Assembly: GCA_963765285.1 (NCBI GenBank)
Contig: CAVXVR010000006.1
Span: 124,001-188,000, forward strand
From: CAVWZH01 sp963765285
GTDB taxonomy: Bacteria > Acidobacteriota > Terriglobia > Terriglobales > Acidobacteriaceae
Reading direction: 5' to 3'
DNA length: 64,000 bases
The translations under genes and the position numbers were made by a program. Positions 26,265-34,129 of this stretch are shown here, one piece after another. Numbering within the stretch: the first letter of the stretch is position 1; every line of letters starts with the position of its first letter. Under the pieces are notes generated by a model. The model was not told the DNA's origin and ran no database searches. It was given only the letters and a program-made list of their open reading frames with translations.

Positions 26265-27248
26265 TTAGTTCAAATGCGAATCCTCGAACGCAATCAACTT
26301 GGGCACGCGCGGCGAAGCAATGAACGCCGCCGACAGCACAACTCCCAGACTCAGGGCCGGCTTCCAAACGCCGCCTGATTGCGTACGCGCACCCAGAATT
26401 TGCTTCACCCGCATGGAGACATGCCGCATCCGGTTGACCGCAGCCTGCGCCAGTGCAAGCCCGCGGCGAAGAAAGTTTTTCTCCGCCACCGAAACCAGGC
26501 AGTGCGCGTAGTCCCGGGGATTGGCGTTTCCGGCGAGCACCATGTCGTCGCATGCCATTTCCCGCTCCAGCGCCAGGCGCGAGTCAATCCACCAAACCGC
26601 GGGATGGAAGAATAAGACTGCGCGCAACAGCTTCTGAATCAGGTTTGTCCAGTCATCGCGGCGCTGCAAGTGCGCCAGTTCGTGCAGCAGCAATGCGTGA
26701 ACTTGTTCGACCGGCAGTTCTCTCAACACCCACGCGGGCAAAATGATCGTCGGCCTGAAGAAACCGATCGCGGTCGGCATCTGGACTCGCTCCGAAGTGC
26801 GCAATTCCACCGGCCGCGAGGCTTGGAACTCCTCGATGGGCTTCCGCAAAAGAGGGTCCAAGCCTCTGACGTCAACCACGACCGCGCTCAGTCGCAACCG
26901 GCGCAGCTGCCACAAACCAAAGCCGAGTCGCAGAAGTGCGAAGCTCGCAACGACTGCCCAAACCGCAAAAATGTACAGCGCCCAAGACTCCGGAAGATTG
27001 ATCGTGGACCCGAGCACCTGAGGTACCGTGGTAGCACTCCCAGCGTACATCCGGTCAACAAACGGCACGCAGCCAATCGCGAGGAGAACAGCGAACCACA
27101 CGCCGAATCGCGCCCGCGAATTTTCTCCGCCGATGACCCGCAGGGCCACCCAGGCGAGCACAGCGAGAGCAGTTCCCTCCACAATGCCGTTCAGCATGTG
27201 TTCGGCTGAAAACTGCGCAATCGCCTGCAGGTTCACTACGCTGGTCAC
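26265..27248 (-). CDS. BlaR1/MecR1-like M56 family metallopeptidase
   Basis: This is an integral membrane zinc protease of the BlaR1 family, which in model systems inactivates its partner BlaI repressor after sensing a signal. Several N-terminal membrane spans are visible (residues about 20-110), then the protease domain with zinc motif HELAHLQRRD and downstream EREMACDDMVL. The start GTG overlaps the stop of the repressor gene (GTGA), so the two are translationally coupled. A penicillin-binding sensor domain is not seen. The frame stops at 26265, but sequence resembling a further C-terminal region continues in other frames, so the true protein may be longer. Confidence 0.82.
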   Translation of the reverse strand: MTSVVNLQAIAQFSAEHMLNGIVEGTALAVLAWVALRVIGGENSRARFGVWFAVLLAIGCVPFVDRMYAGSATTVPQVLGSTINLPESWALYIFAVWAVVASFALLRLGFGLWQLRRLRLSAVVVDVRGLDPLLRKPIEEFQASRPVELRTSERVQMPTAIGFFRPTIILPAWVLRELPVEQVHALLLHELAHLQRRDDWTNLIQKLLRAVLFFHPAVWWIDSRLALEREMACDDMVLAGNANPRDYAHCLVSVAEKNFLRRGLALAQAAVNRMRHVSMRVKQILGARTQSGGVWKPALSLGVVLSAAFIASPRVPKLIAFEDSHLN

Positions 27249-27637
27249 TTGGTCTCCTCGCCGCTCTCCAACATTTCCCGCAGACGCTTCAACTCTTCGG
27301 CGTCAAGCGTTTCATCCTCGATGATGTTCAGCACGAGGAGTTCGTGAGAATCCTGAAAGAAGCGCTTAACCAGCCGGCGAATCTCCGACCGCGTCGCCTC
27401 TTGACGCTCCACCACGGGTTCATAAACGTGCGCGCGCCCTTGTTTCACATGCCGCACGTATCCCTTTTGCTCCAGGATGCGGATGATCGTCAGCACCGAG
27501 TTGTAGGCCAGCGGAGGCCGGTCTGGCAACCCGGTGAGAACTTCCTGCACCGTGGCCTGTCCCTTCTGCCAAAGCACGTCCATCAGCCGTAGTTCGGCTT
27601 CGGTCAGGGTTGTCGATTTCCTGGGTGGCACGCCCAA
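27245..27637 (-). CDS. BlaI/MecI/CopY family transcriptional repressor
   Basis: This is a 130-residue winged-helix repressor. The N-terminal domain has the typical LTEAELRLMDVLWQKGQATVQEV and YNSVLTIIRILEQKGYV recognition segments, and a C-terminal helical dimerisation region (RFFQDSHELLVLNIIEDE). It is coupled to the M56 protease gene, as in many Acidobacteriota, where such pairs are common and rarely linked to beta-lactamases. A candidate operator (inverted repeat at 27702-27719) overlaps its predicted promoter, consistent with self-repression. Confidence 0.88.
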   Translation of the reverse strand: MGVPPRKSTTLTEAELRLMDVLWQKGQATVQEVLTGLPDRPPLAYNSVLTIIRILEQKGYVRHVKQGRAHVYEPVVERQEATRSEIRRLVKRFFQDSHELLVLNIIEDETLDAEELKRLREMLESGEETK

Positions 27638-27675
27638 TCTCTCCTTGTCCTGAATTCCTGGCTACGCTTCGATCG

Positions 27676-27704
27676 CTTAGACGGCGAGCCCTGCGTTTGG
27701 TCAA
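27676..27704 (-). promoter_or_regulatory. candidate promoter of the BlaI-BlaR1 operon
   Basis: On the minus strand TTGACC (27704-27699) and TCTAAG (27681-27676) are spaced by 17 bases. The -35 box overlaps one arm of the nearby inverted repeat, which fits control by repression. Confidence 0.4.
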
Positions 27705-27719
27705 CTAATCTCTTAGTTG
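27702..27719. promoter_or_regulatory. putative BlaI operator (inverted repeat)
   Basis: CAACTAA (27702-27708) and TTAGTTG (27713-27719) are perfect inverted arms around TCTC. The site lies between the divergent repressor gene and the SYLF gene, overlaps the -35 box of the repressor promoter and has the size expected for a BlaI dimer. Assignment to BlaI is inferred from position. Confidence 0.5.
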
Positions 27720-27805
27720 CACTGAAAGAGGGTTTTGGTTGCCTGGCGGTACCGAGAGAGCGAGACCCCGCAACCAATTGATAAGAAAGCCCGACACACT
27801 CTTGC

Positions 27806-27834
27806 TTGACAGAAGCTGTCGCTTAGCCTAAAAA
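27806..27834 (+). promoter_or_regulatory. sigma-70-type promoter of the SYLF gene
   Basis: A perfect TTGACA (27806-27811) is followed after 17 bases by TAAAAA (27829-27834). The predicted start is about 30 bases before the ATG at 27870. Confidence 0.55.
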
Positions 27835-27869
27835 GCTGCGATCAGAAAAATTCAGCCCAGGAGAACAAA

Positions 27870-28562
27870 ATGAACAGGAAAGTTCTAGGTTTTGCGCTCG
27901 TGGCCCTGCTCGCCCTGCCCGCCGCGGCACAGAAGAAAGAACAGGAACGAGTAGAGAATGCCGGGAAGGTAATGACTGAGATTTTGGATATCCCGGACGA
28001 TATTCCGCAGAGCGTCCTCGATAGGGCTGACTGCGTGGTGGTCTTGCCCTCGGTGTTGAAATTCGCCATCGGAATTGGCGGCAGTTACGGACGTGGCGTG
28101 ATGACCTGCCGCACCGGCAAGACTTATCACGGGCCGTGGAGCGCGCCTACCATGATGGCGTTGGAGGGCGGAAGTTTCGGATTGCAGCTTGGTGGCCAGG
28201 CCACGGATTTTGTGTTGCTACTAATGACTTCGCGCTCGGCCGACAACATTCTTACCAGCAAAGTAAAGATCGGCGGCGATGCCTCGGCTGCAGCGGGCCC
28301 GGTCGGTCGAAATGCGTCGGCGGAAACCGACGTCACTTTGCGGGCCGAGATCCTTTCTTACTCTCGGGCCCGGGGATTGTTTGCCGGAATCTCGCTCTCC
28401 GGCTCAACCTTGCGCCCCGACAATGATGCCAACAAAGCCCTCTACGGAAAAGAAGTGAACGCGAAGGAGATCGTAATGGGCGGTGAGGTGAAGCCGCCGG
28501 CGTCGGCTAAACAGCTATTGGCGACCCTGACCAAGAAGTCGCCAAAGAACACCTCGAAATAG
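27870..28562 (+). CDS. secreted SYLF (Ysc84) domain lipid-binding protein
   Basis: This 230-residue protein has a signal peptide (MNRKVLGFALVALLALPAAAQ) and then a SYLF/Ysc84 domain over the rest. Key segments are DCVVVLPSVLKFAIGIGGSYGRGVM, GGQATDFVLLLMT and SYSRARGLFAGISLSGSTL; the last is the conserved RGLFAG element. In eukaryotes the domain binds phosphoinositides; the bacterial role is unknown but probably in the envelope. An AGGAG site lies six bases before the ATG. It is divergent from BlaI and could share its operator. Confidence 0.85.
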   Translation: MNRKVLGFALVALLALPAAAQKKEQERVENAGKVMTEILDIPDDIPQSVLDRADCVVVLPSVLKFAIGIGGSYGRGVMTCRTGKTYHGPWSAPTMMALEGGSFGLQLGGQATDFVLLLMTSRSADNILTSKVKIGGDASAAAGPVGRNASAETDVTLRAEILSYSRARGLFAGISLSGSTLRPDNDANKALYGKEVNAKEIVMGGEVKPPASAKQLLATLTKKSPKNTSK

Positions 28563-28587
28563 CGCGGCAAGTCGCCTGGGCTTGACA

Positions 28588-29193
28588 ATGACCGTGCAGC
28601 GCTTGTCCGTTTTGGCCGTGCTTGCCTTGCTCCTCCCTGTCGCTTCCTATTCGGCAGGGAGGGATAGCGCAGCCGTCGCCAGCACTCAGATCAAGCTCAT
28701 CACCCCTTTTCAGAACGGACATCTGGGCATTGGGGTGGCGGTCACGCAGCAGGGCAACGGCAAATGCTTCGCTGCGTCGGCGGCGTCTCCGAGCCGGCCG
28801 GACGCGTGGCGCTGCTCCATGGGCAATTCCATTCTTGATCCCTGCCTGCAGAACGTCATGGGCAATGCCAGTATTCTTGCCTGCCCCGACACGCCCTGGA
28901 GCGCCAACGTCGTTCTGCTCACGCTCACTTCCCCGCTGCCCAGCGAGCCAAGAAAGATTCCGGAACGCAGGGACACGATGCCGTGGGCCCTGGAACTGGC
29001 CAACGGCCAGCACTGTACGTTATTCACCGGGGCCACCGCGCCGATTGCGGGAATGCGCATCAACTACGGGTGTCCTGGCGGATTCGTTGTGGTGGGCGAC
29101 GTTGACCGCAGCTTACCTGTCTGGCGTGTGTTCTGGCAGGGCGAAAAATCCATTTCTCTGGATCAGACCGAGGTTGTGGTGGCGTGGTACTAG
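28588..29193 (+). CDS. secreted protein, function unknown
   Basis: This 201-residue protein has a signal peptide (MTVQRLSVLAVLALLLPVASYSAG) and a mature part with six cysteines spaced as in a small disulphide-rich domain (GKCFAA, WRCSMGN, DPCLQN, LACPDTPW, QHCTLF, GCPGGF). The segments ending WRVFWQGEKS...VEVVVAWY-like suggest a beta-sandwich. An ATG two codons after a TTG is chosen as start. It follows the SYLF gene by 25 bases and is probably cotranscribed. I do not recognise the family. Confidence 0.6.
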   Translation: MTVQRLSVLAVLALLLPVASYSAGRDSAAVASTQIKLITPFQNGHLGIGVAVTQQGNGKCFAASAASPSRPDAWRCSMGNSILDPCLQNVMGNASILACPDTPWSANVVLLTLTSPLPSEPRKIPERRDTMPWALELANGQHCTLFTGATAPIAGMRINYGCPGGFVVVGDVDRSLPVWRVFWQGEKSISLDQTEVVVAWY

Positions 29194-29240
29194 ACACGAG
29201 TCTGTTGACGTCCCGGTTTCGAAGCGTCTAAGAGATTGTT

Positions 29241-29327
29241 TGGTGCCGAAGAAGGGACTCGAACCCCCACACCCTTGCGGGTACATGGACCTGAACCATG
29301 CGCGTCTGCCAATTCCGCCACTCCGGC
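29241..29327 (-). tRNA. tRNA-Leu (anticodon CAG)
   Basis: The reverse strand folds as a class II tRNA of 87 bases. The acceptor arm pairs GCCGGAG with CTTCGGC, and CCA is encoded. The anticodon loop is TTCAGGT in a CATGG/CCATG stem, giving CAG. A long variable arm (GTACCCGCAAGGGTG) and a T-loop GGTTCGAGTCC support tRNA-Leu. Confidence 0.95.
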
Positions 29328-29447
29328 AAAGTGACTCGGAGGCGGCGATCCGCCTCCCAGGAAGGACTGCGACTTATATTCTACAGAGGCGCTTCGGGCT
29401 GTCAAACCGCCGCCCGCTAAACTCTCGCGCGGCCTCTGACTGCGAAC

Positions 29448-29873
29448 CTAAGCCTCGAGTTTTGCGCTCATCGTGATGTTGGCTTTGAGCACTTTGGAAA
29501 CCGGGCAGCCGGCCTTTGCGTCGTTAGCGGCTTTCTCGAATGCGGCGGCATCGGCCTTGGGCACGCGCCCCACTACATCGAGATGAACCGTAGTAATGGT
29601 CCAGCCGGAATCGAGTTTTTCCAGGCTCAACGTGGCCGTGGTGTTGATGCTTTCCGGCGTCAGGTTGGCTGCGCCCAGCTGCGCCGAAAGCGCCATTGAA
29701 AAACAGGCAGCATGCGCGGCCGCGATCAGCTCCTCAGGATTGGTTCCCGGAGTGTTTTCGAAACGAGTGGCAAAGGAATACGGAGCATTCGAGAGTACAG
29801 CACTCGTACCGGAAATCGTGCCCTTGCCGTCTTTGAGCCCGCCCTTCCACACTGCACTTGCCTTGCGTTGCAT
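29448..29873 (-). CDS. OsmC family peroxiredoxin
   Basis: This is an OsmC-type thiol peroxidase that would reduce organic hydroperoxides. The two redox cysteines are in AAHAACFSMALSAQL (about residue 58) and AKAGCPVSKVLKANI (about 123). The arginine/glutamate pair expected near the active site is present in NPEELIAAAH and nearby. Length of about 141 residues is typical of the short OsmC/YhfA group. The ATG at 29873 has AGGAG seven bases upstream; a TTG two codons earlier is less suited. Confidence 0.88.
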   Translation of the reverse strand: MQRKASAVWKGGLKDGKGTISGTSAVLSNAPYSFATRFENTPGTNPEELIAAAHAACFSMALSAQLGAANLTPESINTTATLSLEKLDSGWTITTVHLDVVGRVPKADAAAFEKAANDAKAGCPVSKVLKANITMSAKLEA

Positions 29874-29971
29874 TGCCAATCTCCTGAATGATGAAGTTGT
29901 TGCTGTGACATTGTAGACGGGCTCAGGCCTTTCTGTCAGATCGGCTTGGTTAACGTAGCATTAAAGCGGAA

Positions 29972-30160
29972 TCAGTAGAAATCTGAGCAGCTCAGAAAGA
30001 AACCACAATTCGGACAGGTCAGCTTGCAGCTCTGCTCCTTCAGCTTCGACGAGCAGTTTGGACAGAATGTGGAGGGATCAGCAGAAGGCGCAACCGACGA
30101 TCCGGTGCTTTTGCTTTCCTTACTCGTTGGTTCCGGCCGTTCGACGGAATTCTGATTCAT
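29972..30160 (-). CDS. small zinc-ribbon protein
   Basis: This 62-residue protein is charged and disordered at the N-terminus and ends in a compact double CxxC ribbon: FCPNCSSKLKEQ and TCPNCGFFLSCSDFY. Four to five cysteines can hold one zinc ion. The ATG overlaps the stop of the upstream SnoaL-like gene (ATGA), so the two are translationally coupled. Such ribbons often mediate protein or nucleic acid contacts; no specific role can be assigned. Confidence 0.65.
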   Translation of the reverse strand: MNQNSVERPEPTSKESKSTGSSVAPSADPSTFCPNCSSKLKEQSCKLTCPNCGFFLSCSDFY

Positions 30161-30603
30161 GCCGCCTTGTCTTGTTCGAGCGCGACCAGACTGCTGCTCC
30201 AGCAATCGGCCGTCAGCAGCCAGGCGCCCAGGCGCCGCCAGGCATGCAGGAACCGGCCGCGGTCCGCGACCGTGGTACCGTTGGCCTGTCGGATCGCAAC
30301 AACGTAGCGCCCCATCTCAACGGCCATGTCACCCGAATAGTCGACCCGCACGGTTTCCAGGCGCAGATCCTCATATCCGGAATCGCCGTATTCGCGCAGC
30401 AGTTGTTCGATGGCTTTGCGGCCTTGTGCGGCTTCATGCCGTGGTGGCATAAAAATTCCGTCCGCCGCGAAGAGTGCGGTCACCTGATCGTAGTTGCCGG
30501 TGTTGAATGCTGTACAGAAATCCTGACTAAGCCCGCGAATCGATGACTCTACATCCAGGAATGAATTGGAACTGGGAAGGTTATTCCCGTAAGGCCGGTA
30601 CAT
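30157..30603 (-). CDS. SnoaL-like (SgcJ/EcaC, DUF4440) protein
   Basis: This small alpha+beta barrel protein of the NTF2/SnoaL superfamily has 148 residues. Family segments are the N-terminal helix IRGLSQDFCTAFNTGNYDQV, FAADGIFMPPRHEAAQGRKA and the strand DRGRFLHAWRR. These domains bind small hydrophobic molecules or form dimerisation modules; no catalysis can be inferred. The ATG at 30603 has AGGAGGT seven bases upstream, which settles the start against a longer frame from 30666. Confidence 0.75.
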   Translation of the reverse strand: MYRPYGNNLPSSNSFLDVESSIRGLSQDFCTAFNTGNYDQVTALFAADGIFMPPRHEAAQGRKAIEQLLREYGDSGYEDLRLETVRVDYSGDMAVEMGRYVVAIRQANGTTVADRGRFLHAWRRLGAWLLTADCWSSSLVALEQDKAA

Positions 30604-30840
30604 CAAACTACCTCCTGGTGGGAAAGGCTTTACTGGTGCCGCTTTTCGCCGCTGCGGCAAGGGCACCTGACTACGAAGGGCTCCTCATGTTTCACCAGAT
30701 TCTAACTCAAAACGCAGTGGAAGGAGGCAGGTTTTCTAGACCGGACACGATTTTTTCTTGGCTGCCCAAAAAGCAGCCAGGGCGTATCATCTCTTCAGCG
30801 CTGTTATGTATTGATTCTCCAAGGCTTGAGGATAATGCCA

Positions 30841-32232
30841 ATGTATTTCGAGCAATTTTATTTAGGTTGCCTGGCCCACGCGTCCTACCTGCTGGGATCG
30901 GAGGGCGAAGCTGTTGTGGTCGACCCTCAGCGCGATGTTGACATTTACCTGGAGGCGGCGGAGCAGCAGGGGTTAACGATTCGCCACATTTTCGAGACCC
31001 ACCTGCATGCGGATTTCGTTTCCGGGCACAAAGAGCTGGCGGCACGCACGGGCGCAAAGATTTATATCGGGGCCGAGGCAGGTGCGACTTTTCCTCACGT
31101 CGACGTGCGCGATGGCTCCGAAGTGGCAGTGGGAAAACTGCGCATTCACGTTCTCGAGACCCCAGGCCACACGCCGGAGAGTATCTGCCTGGTCGTAACC
31201 GATACTGAACGCTCGAGCGCTCCCTGGGCGGTTCTCACCGGCGACACCTTGTTCCTCGGGGACGTGGGGCGTCCGGACCTTTCCAAGACACATACACCGC
31301 AGCAGTTGGCCGGATTGATGTACGACAGCCTGCACAGCAAGCTCCTGAAATTGCCCGACGAAGTGCTGGTGTATCCAGCGCACGGCGCCGGTTCACTTTG
31401 TGGACGCAAGATGCGAGCCGAACGGTCGTCGACCATCGGCACGGAGCGGTTGACCAACTACGCGCTGCAAATCCCCAATCGCCAGGAATTCGTGCGGCAG
31501 CTCACGGAAAATCTGCCGGCGCGTCCGGAGTATTTCGCCCAAGACGCGGAGATCAATCGCGAGGGTGCGCCTGCACTGGCTGAGCTGGAGGATTTGCCCG
31601 CCGTCTCGCCCACGGAGCTGCGAGCGATGATTGATCGGGGCGTCGTCGTTCTCGACGTGCGCAGCGCTGAGCAGTTTGCCGCGGGTCACATACCCGGCTC
31701 GATCAACATCGCGCTATCGGGCCAATTCGCTTCCTGGGCAGGAGCAATCGTTGGACTTTCTTCCGATCTGGCGCTGGTGGCCGACTCGCCCGCGCAGTTG
31801 GAGGAAGCCCGTCTGCGTCTGGCACGGGTAGGGATTGAGTCGAAACGTGGATATCTACAAGGCGGCGTTGAGGCATGGAAGCAGGCAGGCTTTTCCCTCA
31901 AAACCTTGCGTCAGATCTCCGTGGAGGACTTGAGGAAGCAGTTGGACGCCGGCAAGCTGCACGTGCTCGACGTGCGCCGCGAGCCCGAATGGCAAGCCGG
32001 ACACATCGCAGGCGCAGTTTGGTGGCCGCTTGACAAGTTCAACAAGTCGTTGCCGATTGCCGACAAGAGCGCGCCACTAGCGGTACATTGCAAGAGCGGT
32101 TACCGCAGCGCCATCGCTTGCAGCCTTCTGCGACGCGCAGGCTTCGAGAACGTCATCGACGTGATCGGTGGCCTCGATGCCTGGCAGCAGGCACAACTGC
32201 CGGTTGCGACGGAGGCAGGGGTCGAAGCCTGA
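30841..32232 (+). CDS. persulfide-dioxygenase-like MBL fold protein with two rhodanese domains
   Basis: This protein probably acts in persulfide and thiosulfate handling. Residues 1-225 are an ETHE1/GloB-like metallo-beta-lactamase domain with metal motif THLHADFVSGH and further ligands in ETPGHTPES, TGDTLFLGDVGRPD and YPAHGAGSLCG. Two rhodanese domains follow. The first (about 260-350) lacks the active cysteine, having LALVADSPAQ at that place. The second (about 365-455) keeps it in AVHCKSGYRSAIA. The plan matches CstB-type fusions. The ATG at 30841 fits the family start MYFEQFYLGCLAHASYLLG and has GAGG nine bases upstream. Corrected length is 463 residues. Confidence 0.88.
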   Translation: MYFEQFYLGCLAHASYLLGSEGEAVVVDPQRDVDIYLEAAEQQGLTIRHIFETHLHADFVSGHKELAARTGAKIYIGAEAGATFPHVDVRDGSEVAVGKLRIHVLETPGHTPESICLVVTDTERSSAPWAVLTGDTLFLGDVGRPDLSKTHTPQQLAGLMYDSLHSKLLKLPDEVLVYPAHGAGSLCGRKMRAERSSTIGTERLTNYALQIPNRQEFVRQLTENLPARPEYFAQDAEINREGAPALAELEDLPAVSPTELRAMIDRGVVVLDVRSAEQFAAGHIPGSINIALSGQFASWAGAIVGLSSDLALVADSPAQLEEARLRLARVGIESKRGYLQGGVEAWKQAGFSLKTLRQISVEDLRKQLDAGKLHVLDVRREPEWQAGHIAGAVWWPLDKFNKSLPIADKSAPLAVHCKSGYRSAIACSLLRRAGFENVIDVIGGLDAWQQAQLPVATEAGVEA

Positions 32233-32308
32233 GGTCGATCCGGCCGTAAGGTGGCTGAGGTTGCGAAGCCCGAACCTGTCCCTTAGACTAAGGATCGTTC
32301 TTCCCCAA

Positions 32309-32396
32309 GCCGGGATGGCGGAACTGGCAGACGCAGCGGACTCAAAATCCGCCGGTACTTAGTACCTTGGGGGTTCAACTCCCCCTCCCGGCACCA
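32309..32396 (+). tRNA. tRNA-Leu (anticodon CAA)
   Basis: A class II tRNA of 88 bases. The acceptor arm GCCGGGA/TCCCGGC pairs perfectly, CCA is encoded, and the anticodon stem GCGGA/TCCGC encloses CTCAAAA with anticodon CAA. The variable arm is long, and the T-loop is GGGTTCAACTCC. A gene remnant starts nine bases downstream, as is common at tRNA-linked insertion sites. Confidence 0.95.
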
Positions 32397-32404
32397 CTGA
32401 TCGT

Positions 32405-32610
32405 CTAGGACCTTGTAAATACAGTCTCTTGCATTCCCGATTGACACGCCTCCAAGCCTTCTCCAAGCGCTTTCGCAGACCGGAGCGCGCGCGCCCAGTC
32501 TAGAAGCTGTTCTCGCCCCAGTTCTTGCTTCGTCCTGTGCTCGGCTTCGGTAATGCCATCTGTGTAGATCACAAGAAGATCGGATGCGTTGTTGGCCTGG
32601 TTTTCTACCT
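32405..32610 (-). pseudogene. remnant of a PP2C/SpoIIE-type phosphatase
   Basis: The last 65 or so codons of a minus-strand frame read ASDLLVIYTDGITEAEHRTK, then QELGREQLLDWARALRSAK, which is the C-terminal part of an RsbU/SpoIIE phosphatase (the LLVLYTDGITEA motif). The N-terminal catalytic part is missing, and the frame upstream is unrelated and overlaps the SDR gene. The usual last beta-strands are also missing before the stop. It lies between tRNA-Leu and the SDR operon and looks like debris of a gene broken by insertion. Confidence 0.55.
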
Positions 32611-32728
32611 TCTGCTGGTCCGCAAGGGAGACTCGGTTAAGACGGACAGTTCCGCTTCCCTTTCCCCAGAGGGCGGTAACCTTTTGGGATTGTCGGAATC
32701 TGATGGCCAGTGAGATCGGAGTCTCTCC

Positions 32729-33418
32729 ATGCAGGGTAAGGTCGTAGTCGTGACTGGCGCGAACGGGGGTCTTGGGACGTATGTAACCCAGGCGTTCCTC
32801 GATGCCGGCGCGACCGTTATCGGTACGTCGCGAACAATACAGCAATCCGATTTCAGCAGCCCGAGTTTTACCGCGCTGGCAGCAGAGATTTCGAGCCGCG
32901 AAGGCGCCAAAGTGCTGGTGGATCAAGTTGTCGCGCGTTTCGGAAGGCTCGATGTTCTGGCACACACGGTCGGCGGGTTCGCTGGAGGTCAGTCGATCGC
33001 GGACACCGACGATGCAACCTTCCAGCGAATGCTAGACCTGAATCTGAATTCTGTGTTTCATGTCCTTCGGGCGACGATCCCAGCTCTGCGGCAGACCGGC
33101 AACGGGCGCATTATTGCGATCGGGAGTCGCGCAGCGCTGGAGCCCGGAGCTGGGGTCGGTGCGTATAGCGCTTCCAAAGCTGCCATGGTTTCTCTGATCA
33201 GAACTGTGGCGCTGGAAAACAAAGATGCGGGACTGACGGCCAACGTGATCTTGCCGGGCACGATGGACACGCCGGCGAACCGCAAGTCCATTCCGAACGC
33301 AGACTTCTCGAAATGGGTTCGCCCCTCGACGGTCGCCAGCCTGATTACATGGCTGGCGGATGATGCTGGCAAAGACGTCAATGGGGCAGTGATCCCGGTT
33401 TACGGCAGCGATGTTTGA
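32729..33418 (+). CDS. short-chain dehydrogenase/reductase (SDR)
   Basis: This is an NAD(P)-dependent classical SDR of 229 residues. It has the cofactor motif VVTGANGGLGTYV near residue 10, the NNAG-region equivalent (AHTVGGFAGG), the catalytic serine in AIGSRAA and YxxxK in AYSASKAAM. The substrate is not predictable. It is the first gene of a tightly overlapping five-gene cluster: the next start lies eight bases inside its 3' end. Cotranscription with membrane redox proteins suggests a quinone- or carbonyl-reducing role, which is inference. Confidence 0.85.
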   Translation: MQGKVVVVTGANGGLGTYVTQAFLDAGATVIGTSRTIQQSDFSSPSFTALAAEISSREGAKVLVDQVVARFGRLDVLAHTVGGFAGGQSIADTDDATFQRMLDLNLNSVFHVLRATIPALRQTGNGRIIAIGSRAALEPGAGVGAYSASKAAMVSLIRTVALENKDAGLTANVILPGTMDTPANRKSIPNADFSKWVRPSTVASLITWLADDAGKDVNGAVIPVYGSDV

Positions 33419-33668
33419 AACTCTTGCAAAAATGTTTGTCTTCGCTTTGGAGACTTATGCCGGTCTCGGGTTGATATTTGCCGTGCTGTTCGTGTGGATT
33501 GGAGTTCAACGTCTGGACGCCGAAGCACTGGGCTCGGGGATTGGTTTCCGGTTGCTGATTCTGCCAGGAGTCGCCGCCTTCTGGCCTATGTTCCTGCTGC
33601 GGTGGACGCGCGGTACTGCCGAGCCTCCCGTGGAAAGAAATCCACACCGCAGATTGAGTAATCCATGA
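33411..33668 (+). CDS. small membrane protein, function unknown
   Basis: This 85-residue protein has two predicted membrane segments (about 9-32, TYAGLGLIFAVLFVWIGV, and 43-62, FRLLILPGVAAFWPMFLL) and a basic C-terminal tail. The start overlaps the SDR stop, and the stop overlaps the next start (ATGA), so it is bound into the five-gene cluster. It may be a small subunit or assembly partner of the cytochrome/Rieske protein encoded downstream. I know no family name. Confidence 0.65.
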   Translation: MFETLAKMFVFALETYAGLGLIFAVLFVWIGVQRLDAEALGSGIGFRLLILPGVAAFWPMFLLRWTRGTAEPPVERNPHRRLSNP

Positions 33669-34129
33669 TTCAGCCACTCAGAGCCGTGCACCGCCGAGCA
33701 TTTGTCGCGCTCGCCTTGACCCTGCCTGCGATCCTTCTGGCAGGGATAGAAGCACGGCATCCCGGCACGAGCCTGCTGGGACGCTCTCCTGCACTGCCAG
33801 CGACCGCGTACCTCGTGCGGGAGTCGAACGGACTCTGGACGCAGCATTCGATTGCTACGAAGTTCTACGGCAGATCAGACAGTCCGAAAGACATCTACGT
33901 TGTTCTGCGACCGATGCAACCCCTGAACGAACCCGATCTGTTGCTCTATTGGAGCACCAACATACCGCAGGGAAACTCCTTGCCGAGCGAGTCCCTTCTC
34001 GTAGCCCCATACACCGCGGACGAAGCTTTCACGCTTCCACTGGATAAGGAGCGAGCGGGCAACCTCATCCTTTTCAGCCTGGCTCATCAGACCGTGTTTG
34101 ATTCTGCCAGAGTGGAGAAGTTGCCATGA
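33665..34129 (+). CDS. membrane-anchored extracytoplasmic protein, function unknown
   Basis: This 154-residue protein has one N-terminal hydrophobic segment (about residues 12-28, FVALALTLPAILLAGI) and a soluble part with beta-strand character (DIYVVLRPMQPLNEPDLLLYW, NLILFSLAHQTVFD). No cysteines or histidine clusters mark a cofactor site. Both ends overlap neighbours by ATGA. Probably a periplasmic accessory subunit of the redox module; function unknown. Confidence 0.6.
   Translation: MIQPLRAVHRRAFVALALTLPAILLAGIEARHPGTSLLGRSPALPATAYLVRESNGLWTQHSIATKFYGRSDSPKDIYVVLRPMQPLNEPDLLLYWSTNIPQGNSLPSESLLVAPYTADEAFTLPLDKERAGNLILFSLAHQTVFDSARVEKLP

Noticed and set aside
26029..26553. 174-codon minus-strand frame overlapping the M56 gene
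   Set aside because: Most of it is an out-of-frame shadow of the M56 gene; only the last part is protein-like and is treated as the frameshifted C-terminal extension.
30741..30778. Hairpin TTGGCTGC...GCAGCCA before the persulfide dioxygenase gene as a terminator
   Set aside because: The flanking genes diverge, so no transcript needs to end here, and no U-run follows on either strand. It might be regulatory but nothing supports this.
29241..32396. Two tRNA-Leu genes as ends of one mobile island
   Set aside because: They differ in anticodon and sequence, lie in opposite orientation, and the DNA between them holds ordinary genes without integrase or flanking repeats.
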